64,000 bases of DNA from CAZPXZ01 sp965221505 (GTDB taxonomy: Bacteria > Pseudomonadota > Alphaproteobacteria > Rhodobacterales > CAZPXZ01): positions 868,001 to 932,000 of the forward strand of contig CBDCSI010000001.1 in NCBI GenBank assembly GCA_965221505.1, given 5' to 3'. Of the stretch, positions 53,825 through 61,401 are shown piece after piece; within the stretch, counting starts at the first letter, position 1; every line of letters begins with the position of its first letter. The notes under the pieces are model-generated. The model ran no database searches. It was given only the letters and a program-made list of their open reading frames with translations, and had not been told where the DNA came from. The position numbers and the translations under genes were made by a program.

Positions 53825-54646
53825 TTACTCCAGTTCCGGGATCCGCTCTTCCAGGTGCCCCCCGACGGAGATCGCGGCGGCGCGCCGGGCAAGGCCGGTT
53901 ACCTCGTCGGTCTCCACGAGTATAGCGCAGAGCGTCGCGTCGCCGGTCGCCGGCTCCATGCGCTCGGTTCGCATGCCGGAGACGAAACGCTGCAGCGGCT
54001 CCCGCTTGTCCATCCCGATCACGGAGTCGAAGCAGCCGCACATGCCGACGTCGGTCTGGTAGGCGGTCCCGTGCGGCAGCACCCGGGCGTCCGACGTGGG
54101 GATGTGGGTATGCGTTCCGACGACCAGGCTGGCGCGGCCGTCGCACCAGAATCCCATCGCGGTCTTCTCCGAGGTGACCTCGGCGTGGAAGTCCACGACG
54201 ATCGCCGAGACCGACTGTCCGAGGGGATAGGCTTCCAGAACCTCGTCGACGAGGGGAAACGGGTTGCCGAAGGCCGGCTCCATGTGGCGCAGTCCGAGGG
54301 CATTCACGACCAGGACGGTCCGGCCGTCCGGGCCGGGGAAGACCCGAAACCCCGCGCCGGGCGGGTTTCGCGCAATGTTGAGCGGGCGCAGGATGCGCGG
54401 CTCCCGTTCCAGATGCAGCAGGATGCGGCGGTCGTCGAAGGCGTGGTTGCCCAACGTGACGACGTCGACTCCGGCGTCGAACAAGAGGTCCGCATGCGCG
54501 GGCGAGAGCCCGTTCCCGTGGGTCGCGTTCTCGCCGTTCGCGATCGTGAAGTCGATCCCCAGCCGCTCCCGGAGACCCGGAAGTCGGGCTGCGACGACGC
54601 GGCGGCCGGCGGAGCCGAAGACGTCGCCCACCATCAGAATTCGCAT
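53825..54646 (-). CDS. YmdB family metallophosphoesterase
   Basis: A 273-residue calcineurin-like phosphoesterase of the YmdB/TIGR00282 type; characterised relatives hydrolyse 2',3'-cyclic nucleotides. Metal ligands are in place: GDVFG (Asp8), NGENATHGNG (Glu39, Asn40), TLGNHAFD (Asn67, His68), DFHAEVTSEK (His154) and VGTHTHIPTSD (His179, His181). I chose ATG 54646 (MRILMVGDVFG), which overlaps the last codons of fthC by 13 bases; the frame remains open upstream, but that is fthC shadow. The gene sits between fthC and yebC in an apparent operon. Confidence 0.94.
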   Translation of the reverse strand: MRILMVGDVFGSAGRRVVAARLPGLRERLGIDFTIANGENATHGNGLSPAHADLLFDAGVDVVTLGNHAFDDRRILLHLEREPRILRPLNIARNPPGAGFRVFPGPDGRTVLVVNALGLRHMEPAFGNPFPLVDEVLEAYPLGQSVSAIVVDFHAEVTSEKTAMGFWCDGRASLVVGTHTHIPTSDARVLPHGTAYQTDVGMCGCFDSVIGMDKREPLQRFVSGMRTERMEPATGDATLCAILVETDEVTGLARRAAAISVGGHLEERIPELE

Positions 54647-55227
54647 GTGCCGCTCCAGTTCAGGGTCTCGGTTTCGGTGACCATCGCATCCAGGCGGACG
54701 TCCTGCGCGCCGCGGGGGACGTGGGGCACTTCCTGCGCCGCGAAGGCCAGACCCGTCGCCAGCCGCAGCCGCCCCGAGTCTCGGAGCGCCGGGAGCGTGC
54801 GGTCGTAGAAACCGCCGCCGTATCCGAGTCGGCCGCCTTTGCGGTCCCAGGCGAGGAGCGGCGCGACGACGAGGTTGGGAAGACATGCCGCGCCGGCCAC
54901 CGGAATCTCCACCCCGAAGACGCCCGGCTCCAGCGCTTCGCCCGGCGCCCAGGTCCTGAACTCGAGCGGGGCGTCGCGGGCGACGACGACGGGAAGACAG
55001 AGGCCGATGCCGGCCCGGTGCCATGCCTCCACGGCAGGCCAGGGATCGAGTTCCGAGCGAATGGCCCGGTAGACGGCGACCCGATCGCCGGGACGCGCCG
55101 GGAGCGCCCGCAGCAACCGATCGCCGGCCGCTCGCGCGGCGCCGGGCGACTGCGCCGCAGCCCGATCGCGCCGCAGAGCCGCGCAGGCGCGCATCTCGCG
55201 CTTGATGCGTTGGAGATCCGAAACCAT
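54634..55227 (-). CDS. 5-formyltetrahydrofolate cyclo-ligase
   Basis: Converts 5-formyl-THF to 5,10-methenyl-THF with ATP, salvaging folate. The protein has 197 residues. Family motifs: LPVVVARDAPLEFR, VVAPLLAWDRKGGRLGYGGGFYDRTL (phosphate and folate region) and the final DVRLDAMVTETETL. ATG 55227 is the only suitable start; the ribosome site is poor. It overlaps ymdB by 13 bases. The zapA - 6S RNA - fthC arrangement is conserved in many proteobacteria and fits the spacing upstream. Confidence 0.93.
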   Translation of the reverse strand: MVSDLQRIKREMRACAALRRDRAAAQSPGAARAAGDRLLRALPARPGDRVAVYRAIRSELDPWPAVEAWHRAGIGLCLPVVVARDAPLEFRTWAPGEALEPGVFGVEIPVAGAACLPNLVVAPLLAWDRKGGRLGYGGGFYDRTLPALRDSGRLRLATGLAFAAQEVPHVPRGAQDVRLDAMVTETETLNWSGTCEF

Positions 55228-55254
55228 GGACGACCGGATTGCGGGGACTGCACT

Positions 55255-55405
55255 ACCCTGTCTTGGGCGGGCATCCTTGCGAGCCTGGATGCCAGGTGGG
55301 CGACGTATGCGAAGCGCCACGGCTCTCCACAGTGACGTCTCCCTGTAAACGTTAAATTGGGCTCCCAGGATTCGCCGTGATTTGGGGATCGGCAGCCACC
55401 CGCGG
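55255..55405 (-). ncRNA. ssrS: Candidate 6S RNA
   Basis: The 255-base gap between zapA and fthC is where 6S RNA usually lies. A promoter is seen at its upstream end (55438-55410). The predicted transcript can close with a stem of about 7 bp (GCGGGUG with GGCCCGC-like pairing near 55275), has a large internal region, and contains GUGGCGCUUCGC, reminiscent of the E. coli 6S right arm, plus hairpins such as GGCATCC/GGATGCC (55270-55293). Ends are estimates. The call rests mainly on position. Confidence 0.38.
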
Positions 55406-55409
55406 ACGC

Positions 55410-55438
55410 AGCCTATCATTCCGGGCGGCGGAGGGCAA
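55410..55438 (-). promoter_or_regulatory. Promoter of candidate 6S RNA / fthC
   Basis: On the minus strand TTGCCC (55438-55433), 17-base spacer, TAGGCT (55415-55410). It lies in the gap after zapA and points toward fthC. Confidence 0.45.
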
Positions 55439-55482
55439 TCTCGTCCGAAACCGCAACGTCGATCCGGGGGCCGGCGGCGAGC

Positions 55483-55779
55483 CTACCGGTCGACTCGCTC
55501 GGCCAGCTGGGCGACGCGTCCTGCGACTTCGCGGAGCGTCGCCATCGACTCGTCCATGGCGGCGAGCGCCTCGTCCTGCGATCCTCCCGACGCGTCGTCG
55601 AGCGCCTGGATGCTCGCGAGCAGGACCAGAAGGGACCGCTCGATTCGGCCGTGCCGGTCCTTCAGCTGTTCCGCGTACCGCTCCAGGGTTCGTACGTGCT
55701 CGTGGACGCGGCCTTCCAGCCCGTCCTCGACGGAGACGGTGTAGATCCGTCCGTCGAAGGAAATGTCGATCTCAGGCAC
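55483..55779 (-). CDS. zapA: Cell division protein ZapA-like
   Basis: A 98-residue ZapA-family protein, which bundles FtsZ at the division site. It has the short N-terminal beta part (MPEIDISFDGRIYTVSVEDG, Tyr13) and a long C-terminal coiled coil (HVRTLERYAEQL onward). The start is GTG 55779, inside the last codons of the preceding small gene (8-base overlap), so the two are probably translated together. Its position upstream of fthC is conserved. Confidence 0.87.
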   Translation of the reverse strand: MPEIDISFDGRIYTVSVEDGLEGRVHEHVRTLERYAEQLKDRHGRIERSLLVLLASIQALDDASGGSQDEALAAMDESMATLREVAGRVAQLAERVDR

Positions 55780-56011
55780 GGTCGGCGTCCGCCTGCATTG
55801 CGCATCGCTCCAGGGATTCCGCGATCTCCTCGAGCCGGTCCGCGACCGGAGCGGGGTCGGGCCAGGCAGGCTCGCGGTTCCGGTCGCGCAGCTCGCGTTC
55901 GGCGACGGCCTCTTCGAGCGACGCTACCGCCCGTTGCAGGTCCCGCAACGCGGACCGCAACTGTCCGGAAGCCGCCGCGATCGCGGATTGCGGGCGTTCC
56001 GCGCGGTCCAT
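55772..56011 (-). CDS. Small coiled-coil protein upstream of zapA (DUF4164-like)
   Basis: A 79-residue, highly charged helical protein: QLRSALRDLQRAVASLEEAV then VADRLEEIAESLERC, forming a coiled coil broken by a proline-rich loop (PAWPDPAPV). Small coiled-coil genes of this kind (DUF4164-like) commonly precede zapA in alphaproteobacteria; I assign it by position and composition rather than a firm motif. ATG 56011 has a GGGAGGG ribosome site. Its last eight bases overlap zapA. A cell-division role is an inference from the neighbour. Confidence 0.7.
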   Translation of the reverse strand: MDRAERPQSAIAAASGQLRSALRDLQRAVASLEEAVAERELRDRNREPAWPDPAPVADRLEEIAESLERCAMQADADRA

Positions 56012-56336
56012 CTCTCTAACGCCCTCCCGAAGCCGCGCCCCGATCCAGGGTGCGCGATCCAGTATACAGGGCTTGCCGGAGGCGGACACGGGAGCGCGTC
56101 TCGCGCCGCTTCGCCGACTTGCGACCGAACGCCCGAATTCGGGGACTTGCGGCGGCTTCGCGACCCGATCGCGGCCCTCGGGCGGCGTCCCTCCGTCCGG
56201 CGGACGGCAGCGGAACGCACCGGAATTCGCCGCTGTCGCCGGACCGTCCGGCAACCTGGATTCCTCGACGCGACTGCGATGCCTCGCTATGATGTTCGGG
56301 CAGAAATCGACCGTAGACGGAGGGGGCCGAGACGCG
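56012..56336. other. Divergent intergenic region, zapA operon / dnaN
   Basis: About 325 bases. On the minus strand TATACT (56066-56061) is a good -10 for the small-gene/zapA operon, -35 unclear. The dnaN promoter is at 56265-56293. I looked for DnaA boxes (TTATCCACA-like) and AT-rich unwinding sequence and saw neither, so this does not look like a replication origin. Confidence 0.5.
56265..56293 (+). promoter_or_regulatory. dnaN-recF-gyrB promoter
   Basis: TCGACG (56265-56270), 17-base spacer, TATGAT (56288-56293), about 43 bases upstream of the dnaN ATG. Confidence 0.6.
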
Positions 56337-57542
56337 ATGGAATTCAGGATCAACCAGAAGGAGCTTCTCCGGTCGTCGAACCTCACCGACAACATCGTGG
56401 ATACGAAAAGCGTCCTCGAAATCATGAAATGCGTCCGGATCGAGGCGGCCGGGAATCGGGTCGAATTCCGGTCCACGTCCGGCGGACGCGTGGTGATCGC
56501 GACGGTTCCCGCGAAGGTTGCGGAACCCGGAACGGTCGTCGTCGAGAGCGAGGTCCTGAACAAGATCGTCAAGCGGCTTCCCGACGACGTCGAGGTGTCG
56601 TTCAGCACGCGAAACCCGGACGACCCCGTCTCCGCGGAGGAGCGGTCCGGACCGGACATGTCCGACGTCGTGGCGGTCGCCGAGGAAGCCGCCCGGCAAT
56701 TGCGGGTGAGGGCGGGTCGGGCCAAGTTCGCGGTCTCGCTGATGGACGCGGAAGAGTTTCCGGGCCCTCCCGTCAATCAATTCGACGGCAGTTTCGAGCT
56801 GTCCGGCGCGGACCTGAAGCTGCTGCTCGACAAGACGTACCGGTCGAGCCCGAGTTCGGACAGCGAGCGCTATTACCTGCAGGGGATCTACCTGCACCCC
56901 GCCGTCGTGCAAGGCGAGCGACGGCTGACCGCGGTCGCCTGCGATTCGTATCGGCTGTCGAGGATGTCGCTGCCGGCGCCGGAGGGCGCGGACGGCTTTC
57001 CCGGCGTGATCATTCCCACCGATATCGTGTCGACGCTGCGTAGCTGCGTGGCGGACGACGACGAGCTGCGGATTTCGGCCGCCACCGAAGACGACAAGCC
57101 CAGGCTGCTCCGCGTGGCGAGCGATCAGTACACCATCATTTCCCAGGTGCTCGACGCGACGTATCCGGTCTACGCGCGGCTGATTCCGGACGGCTGCGAC
57201 ATCCGGCTGGAATTCGAGCGCCGCGCGTTGACGACGTGCATCAGCCGCGTCGCCGCCATCGCCGGTTCGGAAGGCTCCCGGGTCAATTTCAACGTCGCCG
57301 ACGGCGTCGCCCGTCTTTCGATCCGCTCCAGGACCGGGCAGTCCGAGGACCAGATCGCGGCCGTCTACCAGGGGCCGGAGGTCCAGTTCATTCTGGAGGA
57401 GCGGTTCATTCTGGACGCGATCGCCCAGATCGACGGCGACTCCGTGGTCGTGTACATGCGCGACAGCCGGACTGCGGTGCAGATCACGGAGGAAAGCGGC
57501 GACGGAGTGATGCTCGCAGTGATCATGCCGCACCGGGCCTGA
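56337..57542 (+). CDS. dnaN: DNA polymerase III beta sliding clamp
   Basis: Ring-shaped processivity clamp for replication. The protein has 401 residues, about 30 more than usual. The start (MEFRINQKELL) and late motifs (VYARLIPDG, RVAAIAGSEGSRVNFNV, final VIMPHRA) are standard. The extra length is mostly one acidic insertion at about residues 91-120 (with DDPVSAEERSGPDM) in domain I, between VEVSFS and LRVRAGRAKF. I chose ATG 56337 with an upstream GGAGGGGG; the frame is open far upstream. Its TGA overlaps the recF ATG by one base. No dnaA lies upstream. Confidence 0.96.
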   Translation: MEFRINQKELLRSSNLTDNIVDTKSVLEIMKCVRIEAAGNRVEFRSTSGGRVVIATVPAKVAEPGTVVVESEVLNKIVKRLPDDVEVSFSTRNPDDPVSAEERSGPDMSDVVAVAEEAARQLRVRAGRAKFAVSLMDAEEFPGPPVNQFDGSFELSGADLKLLLDKTYRSSPSSDSERYYLQGIYLHPAVVQGERRLTAVACDSYRLSRMSLPAPEGADGFPGVIIPTDIVSTLRSCVADDDELRISAATEDDKPRLLRVASDQYTIISQVLDATYPVYARLIPDGCDIRLEFERRALTTCISRVAAIAGSEGSRVNFNVADGVARLSIRSRTGQSEDQIAAVYQGPEVQFILEERFILDAIAQIDGDSVVVYMRDSRTAVQITEESGDGVMLAVIMPHRA

Positions 57543-58720
57543 TGGTTGCCGGGCCGGTTTCCGGCATCGTCACCGACCTGCGCCTGACCCGGTTTCGGTC
57601 TCACCTCGACAGCCGGTTGCAATGCGAGCGCCGCACGGCCGTGGTGGTCGGACCCAACGGGAGCGGCAAGACGGCGGTTCTCGAAGCCCTGTCGATGCTG
57701 GCGCCGGGGCGCGGCCTTCGCGGACAGGCGGATCAGGACGCGATGCGGCGACCGGACGACGTCGGCTGGCACGTCCGCGCCGAATTGGCGGGCGCCGACG
57801 CGCCCCGCGTGTTCGAGGCGGAGATTCGTCCGGGCGCCCGGCGCGCCGTCAACGTGGACGGAGACCGGGTCAGCCGGATGCGTCTGGCGGAGGAGATTCG
57901 GGTCGCCTGGGTGACGCCCGCGCATGACCGGTTATGGACCGATCCGGCGGAGGCGAGGCGCCGATTCCTGGACCGCCTGTCCGCGGCGTTTCACCCGGAC
58001 CACGCCCGCGCGTCCGCGGGCTACGCCAAGTCGATGCGGAGCCGGAATCTCCTTCTCCGGGAGGAGCGCCCCGATGCGGACTGGATCGCGTCGCTCGAGT
58101 TGCGCATGGCCGAGCACGGCGCGCGCCTCTCCGCAAACCGGGCCGCGACGCTCGATCGAATCCGCGGGACGCCGGGCCCGGACGGAAGTCCGTTCTCGGC
58201 TTGCGGGCTGGCGGTGCTCGGCGCGGAGGCGAGGGCGTCCCGCGACCGGGGACGCGAGTCGCCCGGGCGGGTTCGGGACGAGGTCTGGACGGAGGATTCG
58301 CTGTTGCGCGCCCTTCGGAAGGGGCGGGAGACGGACTTGCGCGCCGGACGGACCCTGTCCGGCCCCCACCGCTCCGATCTGGCCGGCTGGCTGGAGGACA
58401 CCGGTCTTCCGCTCCGGCAGGCGTCGACCGGTGAGCAGAAAGGGGCGTTGATCGGGATTGCGCTGGCCTGCGCCCGGGCGATGGCCGAGGACTCCCGTCC
58501 GGCGATTCTTCTGCTGGACGAGGTCGTCGCGCATCTGGACGAGTCGCGGCGGGAGGCGCTCTTGCGGGAGATCGCGGGGCTGGGAATCCAGGTGTGGATG
58601 ACGGGCGTGCGTGCGGCGGCCTTCGCGCCCCTGGGAAGCGAGGCCGGCTGGTTCTCCCTGACCATGGCCGGAGGCGCCTCGCGGGTGGTTCAGGGGCGAC
58701 CGGAAACGGGGGAGGAATAG
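57542..58720 (+). CDS. recF: DNA replication and repair protein RecF
   Basis: SMC-like ATPase that helps load RecA at gaps (with RecO and RecR). The protein has 392 residues. Walker A GPNGSGKT lies at residues 37-44; the ABC signature is STGEQKGALIGIALACARAMA-like near residue 300; Walker B is AILLLDEVVAHLDE. ATG 57542 overlaps the dnaN stop (TGATG), and its own end provides the ribosome site for gyrB (GGGGGAGGAATAGGGA). It is somewhat diverged in its middle lobe, but all nucleotide-binding motifs are intact. Confidence 0.95.
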   Translation: MVAGPVSGIVTDLRLTRFRSHLDSRLQCERRTAVVVGPNGSGKTAVLEALSMLAPGRGLRGQADQDAMRRPDDVGWHVRAELAGADAPRVFEAEIRPGARRAVNVDGDRVSRMRLAEEIRVAWVTPAHDRLWTDPAEARRRFLDRLSAAFHPDHARASAGYAKSMRSRNLLLREERPDADWIASLELRMAEHGARLSANRAATLDRIRGTPGPDGSPFSACGLAVLGAEARASRDRGRESPGRVRDEVWTEDSLLRALRKGRETDLRAGRTLSGPHRSDLAGWLEDTGLPLRQASTGEQKGALIGIALACARAMAEDSRPAILLLDEVVAHLDESRREALLREIAGLGIQVWMTGVRAAAFAPLGSEAGWFSLTMAGGASRVVQGRPETGEE

Positions 58721-58723
58721 GGA

Positions 58724-61147
58724 ATGCAGGAGGTCGTAAACGGGCCTGAGCGCAAGTTCGACGAGGAATCCATCAAGGTGTTGCGCGGCCTGGATCCGGT
58801 CCGCAAGCGTCCGGGGATGTTCATCGGCGACACCGACGACGGCACCGGCCTGCACCACATGGTGTACGAGGTCGTCGACAACGCCATCGACGAGGCGCTG
58901 CAGGGAAGTTGCGACCGGATCGACGTGCGACTGCACGCGAACGGGGCGGTTACCGTGCGCGACAACGGACGCGGAATTCCGACGGGCATTCATCAGGAAG
59001 CGGGAATCTCCGCGGCCGAGCTGATCATGACGACGCTTCACGCGGGATCGAAGTTCGACCAGAAGGAGAGCGGCGCGACGGGCGGTCTTCACGGCGTCGG
59101 AGTCTCGGTGGTGAACGCGCTCTCGGACTGGCTGGTCCTCGACATCTGGCGGGACGGCGACCATCACCGGGCGCGCTTCGAGGGCGGCGAGACCGTGACG
59201 CCCCTGGAGCGGGTCGGCGATTCCGGGGATCGGCGCGGCACCCAGGTCTCTTTCCTCGCGTCGCGCGGCACCTTCGCCAACGTCGCCTACGACGCGGGTC
59301 TTCTGGAGAAGCGCCTGCGGGAACTCGCGTTTCTCAACTCCGGCCTCCGGATCTCCCTCGCCGACGAGCGCCGCAATCCGGCGACGGACCTCTCCTTCCA
59401 GTACGACGGCGGCGTGGAGTCGTTCGTCCGCCATATCGACCGGACGCGCAAGCCGCTCTTTCCGAATCCGATCACGGCCCGCGGCGAGCAGGACGGAATC
59501 CGGGTCGAGGCGAGCCTTTGGTGGAACGACAGCTACCAGGAGAACGTCCTGTGCTTCACCAACAACATTCCGCAGCGGGACGGCGGCACCCACCTCGCCG
59601 GGTTTCGCAACGCCTTGACCCGCATCGTGAAAGGGAGCGCCGACGAGTTCGGCGGGGCGCGGCGGGGGAAAGTCTCGCTGACCGGGGAAGACGCGCGAGA
59701 GGGCCTGACCTGCGTGCTCTCCGTGCGCGTTCCGGACCCGAAATTCTCCGGCCAGACGAAGGAAAAGCTCGTCTCGTCGGAGGTGCGCGGACCGGTCGAA
59801 CAGGTCCTGTCCGCGCGCCTGGCGGAATGGTTCGAGGAGTATCCGCAGCCGGCCCGGGCGGTGATCGCCAAGATCGTCGACGCGGCTTCCGCCCGCGATG
59901 CGGCGCGCCGCGCCCGGGAGCTCACCCGGCGCAAGAGCGCGACCGACGTGGCGTCCCTTCCCGGCAAGCTGGCCGACTGTCAGGAGCGCGACCCGGCGCG
60001 GAGCGAACTCTTTCTGGTCGAGGGCGACTCCGCCGGCGGCTCCGCCAAGCAGGGACGGAACCGCGTCAACCAGGCCGTGCTGCCGCTCCGCGGAAAGATC
60101 CTGAACGTGGAACGCGCGAGGCTGGACAAGGTGCTGGCGAACCAGGAGATCGGAACCCTGATCACCGCGCTCGGCGCCGGCATCGGTCGCGGCGAGATCG
60201 ATCTGGGCAAGCTGCGCTATCACACCGTCGTCATCATGACCGACGCGGACGTCGACGGGGCCCATATCCGCACGCTGCTCCTGACCTTCTTCTTCCGCCA
60301 GATGCCCGAGATCATCGAGGCGGGGCACCTGTACGTCGCGCAGCCGCCGCTCTTCAAGGTGTCGAAGGGCAAGTCGGAGGTCTACCGGCAAAACGAGGCG
60401 GAACTGGAGACGTTTCTGCTGCGGGAGGGTCTCGACGGGGCGACGGTCGAGGACGGCGACGGCGGCACGTTCGCGCCGGCGGAGGCCTGGCAGGCCGTAC
60501 AGGAAGCCCGGGAGGCCGTGAGGCTGATCGAGCCGTTTCGCGCCCGGCATCCGGTGTTCGTGATCGAGCAGGCCGCGATCGCCGGACTCTTTCACGGTTT
60601 GACCGGCGACCGGATGCCGGATCCGGAGCGGGCGGAATCGGTTGCGCGTCGTCTGGACCTGGTCTCGAAGCAAGTCGGGTCGGCCTGGGCGTCTCGGGTC
60701 TTGGAGGACGGGGCGATGGCCTTCAGCCGGCAGGTGCGCGGCGTCGAGGAGACGCACCGGCTCGGCAGGGCCACGTTTCTCTCGACCGACGCCCGCCGGC
60801 TCGCGCGGGTCGCGCCGCGGCTGGCGGAAACCTACCGCGCGCGGCTCGTCTTCCGGCGCGGCGACGACGAGACTCCGGTCGCCGGCCCCACCGATCTGAT
60901 CGCGGCCGTGCGGTCCGAGGGTTCGAAGGGGGTTCAGCTGCAGCGATACAAGGGTCTCGGCGAGATGAACCCCTCGCAGCTTTGGGAGACGACCCTGGAT
61001 CCGGACGCCCGGACCCTCCTCAAGGTGAAGATCGAACAGAGCTACGAGGCGGACCAGGTGTTCAGCGAACTGATGGGCGACACGGTGGAGAGCCGTCGGA
61101 CGTTCATTCAGCAGAACGCGCTGGACGTGGCCAATCTGGACGCCTGA
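58724..61147 (+). CDS. gyrB: DNA gyrase subunit B
   Basis: ATPase subunit of gyrase (807 residues), which with GyrA introduces negative supercoils. ATP site: YEVVDNAIDEAL, DNGRGIPTGIH and GGLHGVGVSVVNALS. TOPRIM domain: LVEGDSAGGSAKQGRNR, LRGKILNVERARLDK and MTDADVDGAHIRTLLLTFFFRQ. C-terminus: QRYKGLGEMNPSQLW and the closing NALDVANLDA. It starts three bases after recF. The stop is followed by a GC hairpin (GGCGCG/CGCGCC, 61148-61171) without a T-tract. Confidence 0.98.
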   Translation: MQEVVNGPERKFDEESIKVLRGLDPVRKRPGMFIGDTDDGTGLHHMVYEVVDNAIDEALQGSCDRIDVRLHANGAVTVRDNGRGIPTGIHQEAGISAAELIMTTLHAGSKFDQKESGATGGLHGVGVSVVNALSDWLVLDIWRDGDHHRARFEGGETVTPLERVGDSGDRRGTQVSFLASRGTFANVAYDAGLLEKRLRELAFLNSGLRISLADERRNPATDLSFQYDGGVESFVRHIDRTRKPLFPNPITARGEQDGIRVEASLWWNDSYQENVLCFTNNIPQRDGGTHLAGFRNALTRIVKGSADEFGGARRGKVSLTGEDAREGLTCVLSVRVPDPKFSGQTKEKLVSSEVRGPVEQVLSARLAEWFEEYPQPARAVIAKIVDAASARDAARRARELTRRKSATDVASLPGKLADCQERDPARSELFLVEGDSAGGSAKQGRNRVNQAVLPLRGKILNVERARLDKVLANQEIGTLITALGAGIGRGEIDLGKLRYHTVVIMTDADVDGAHIRTLLLTFFFRQMPEIIEAGHLYVAQPPLFKVSKGKSEVYRQNEAELETFLLREGLDGATVEDGDGGTFAPAEAWQAVQEAREAVRLIEPFRARHPVFVIEQAAIAGLFHGLTGDRMPDPERAESVARRLDLVSKQVGSAWASRVLEDGAMAFSRQVRGVEETHRLGRATFLSTDARRLARVAPRLAETYRARLVFRRGDDETPVAGPTDLIAAVRSEGSKGVQLQRYKGLGEMNPSQLWETTLDPDARTLLKVKIEQSYEADQVFSELMGDTVESRRTFIQQNALDVANLDA

Positions 61148-61171
61148 GGCGCGCGCAACCGGAGCCGCGCC
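61148..61171 (+). terminator. Weak GC hairpin after gyrB
   Basis: A 6-bp stem (GGCGCG / CGCGCC) with a 12-base loop directly after the gyrB stop, in the gap where gyrB and coxA converge. There is no T-tract, so intrinsic termination is doubtful. Confidence 0.25.
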
Positions 61172-61401
61172 CGACGACCGACCCGCTCACGCTGCGGCGT
61201 AGGTGAGTTCGCTCTCCAAAGGGACTGCCCGAGTCGATCCGGCCCGCCCAGGATCCCTGGCGATTTCGTGACACCGCGACGGAGCGAGCTCACGCCGCGA
61301 CGCGAAACTGGGTTCGCCGGCCGGTCGCGATTGGAGGCTTCGATGTCGCGGCGCGTTCCCCGATTCCGGACCGCAGTCCACGAGTGTCGGAGCGCCGTCC
61401 G

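Noticed and set aside
56012..56336. Replication origin upstream of dnaN
   Set aside because: No DnaA boxes or AT-rich stretch seen, and dnaA is absent.
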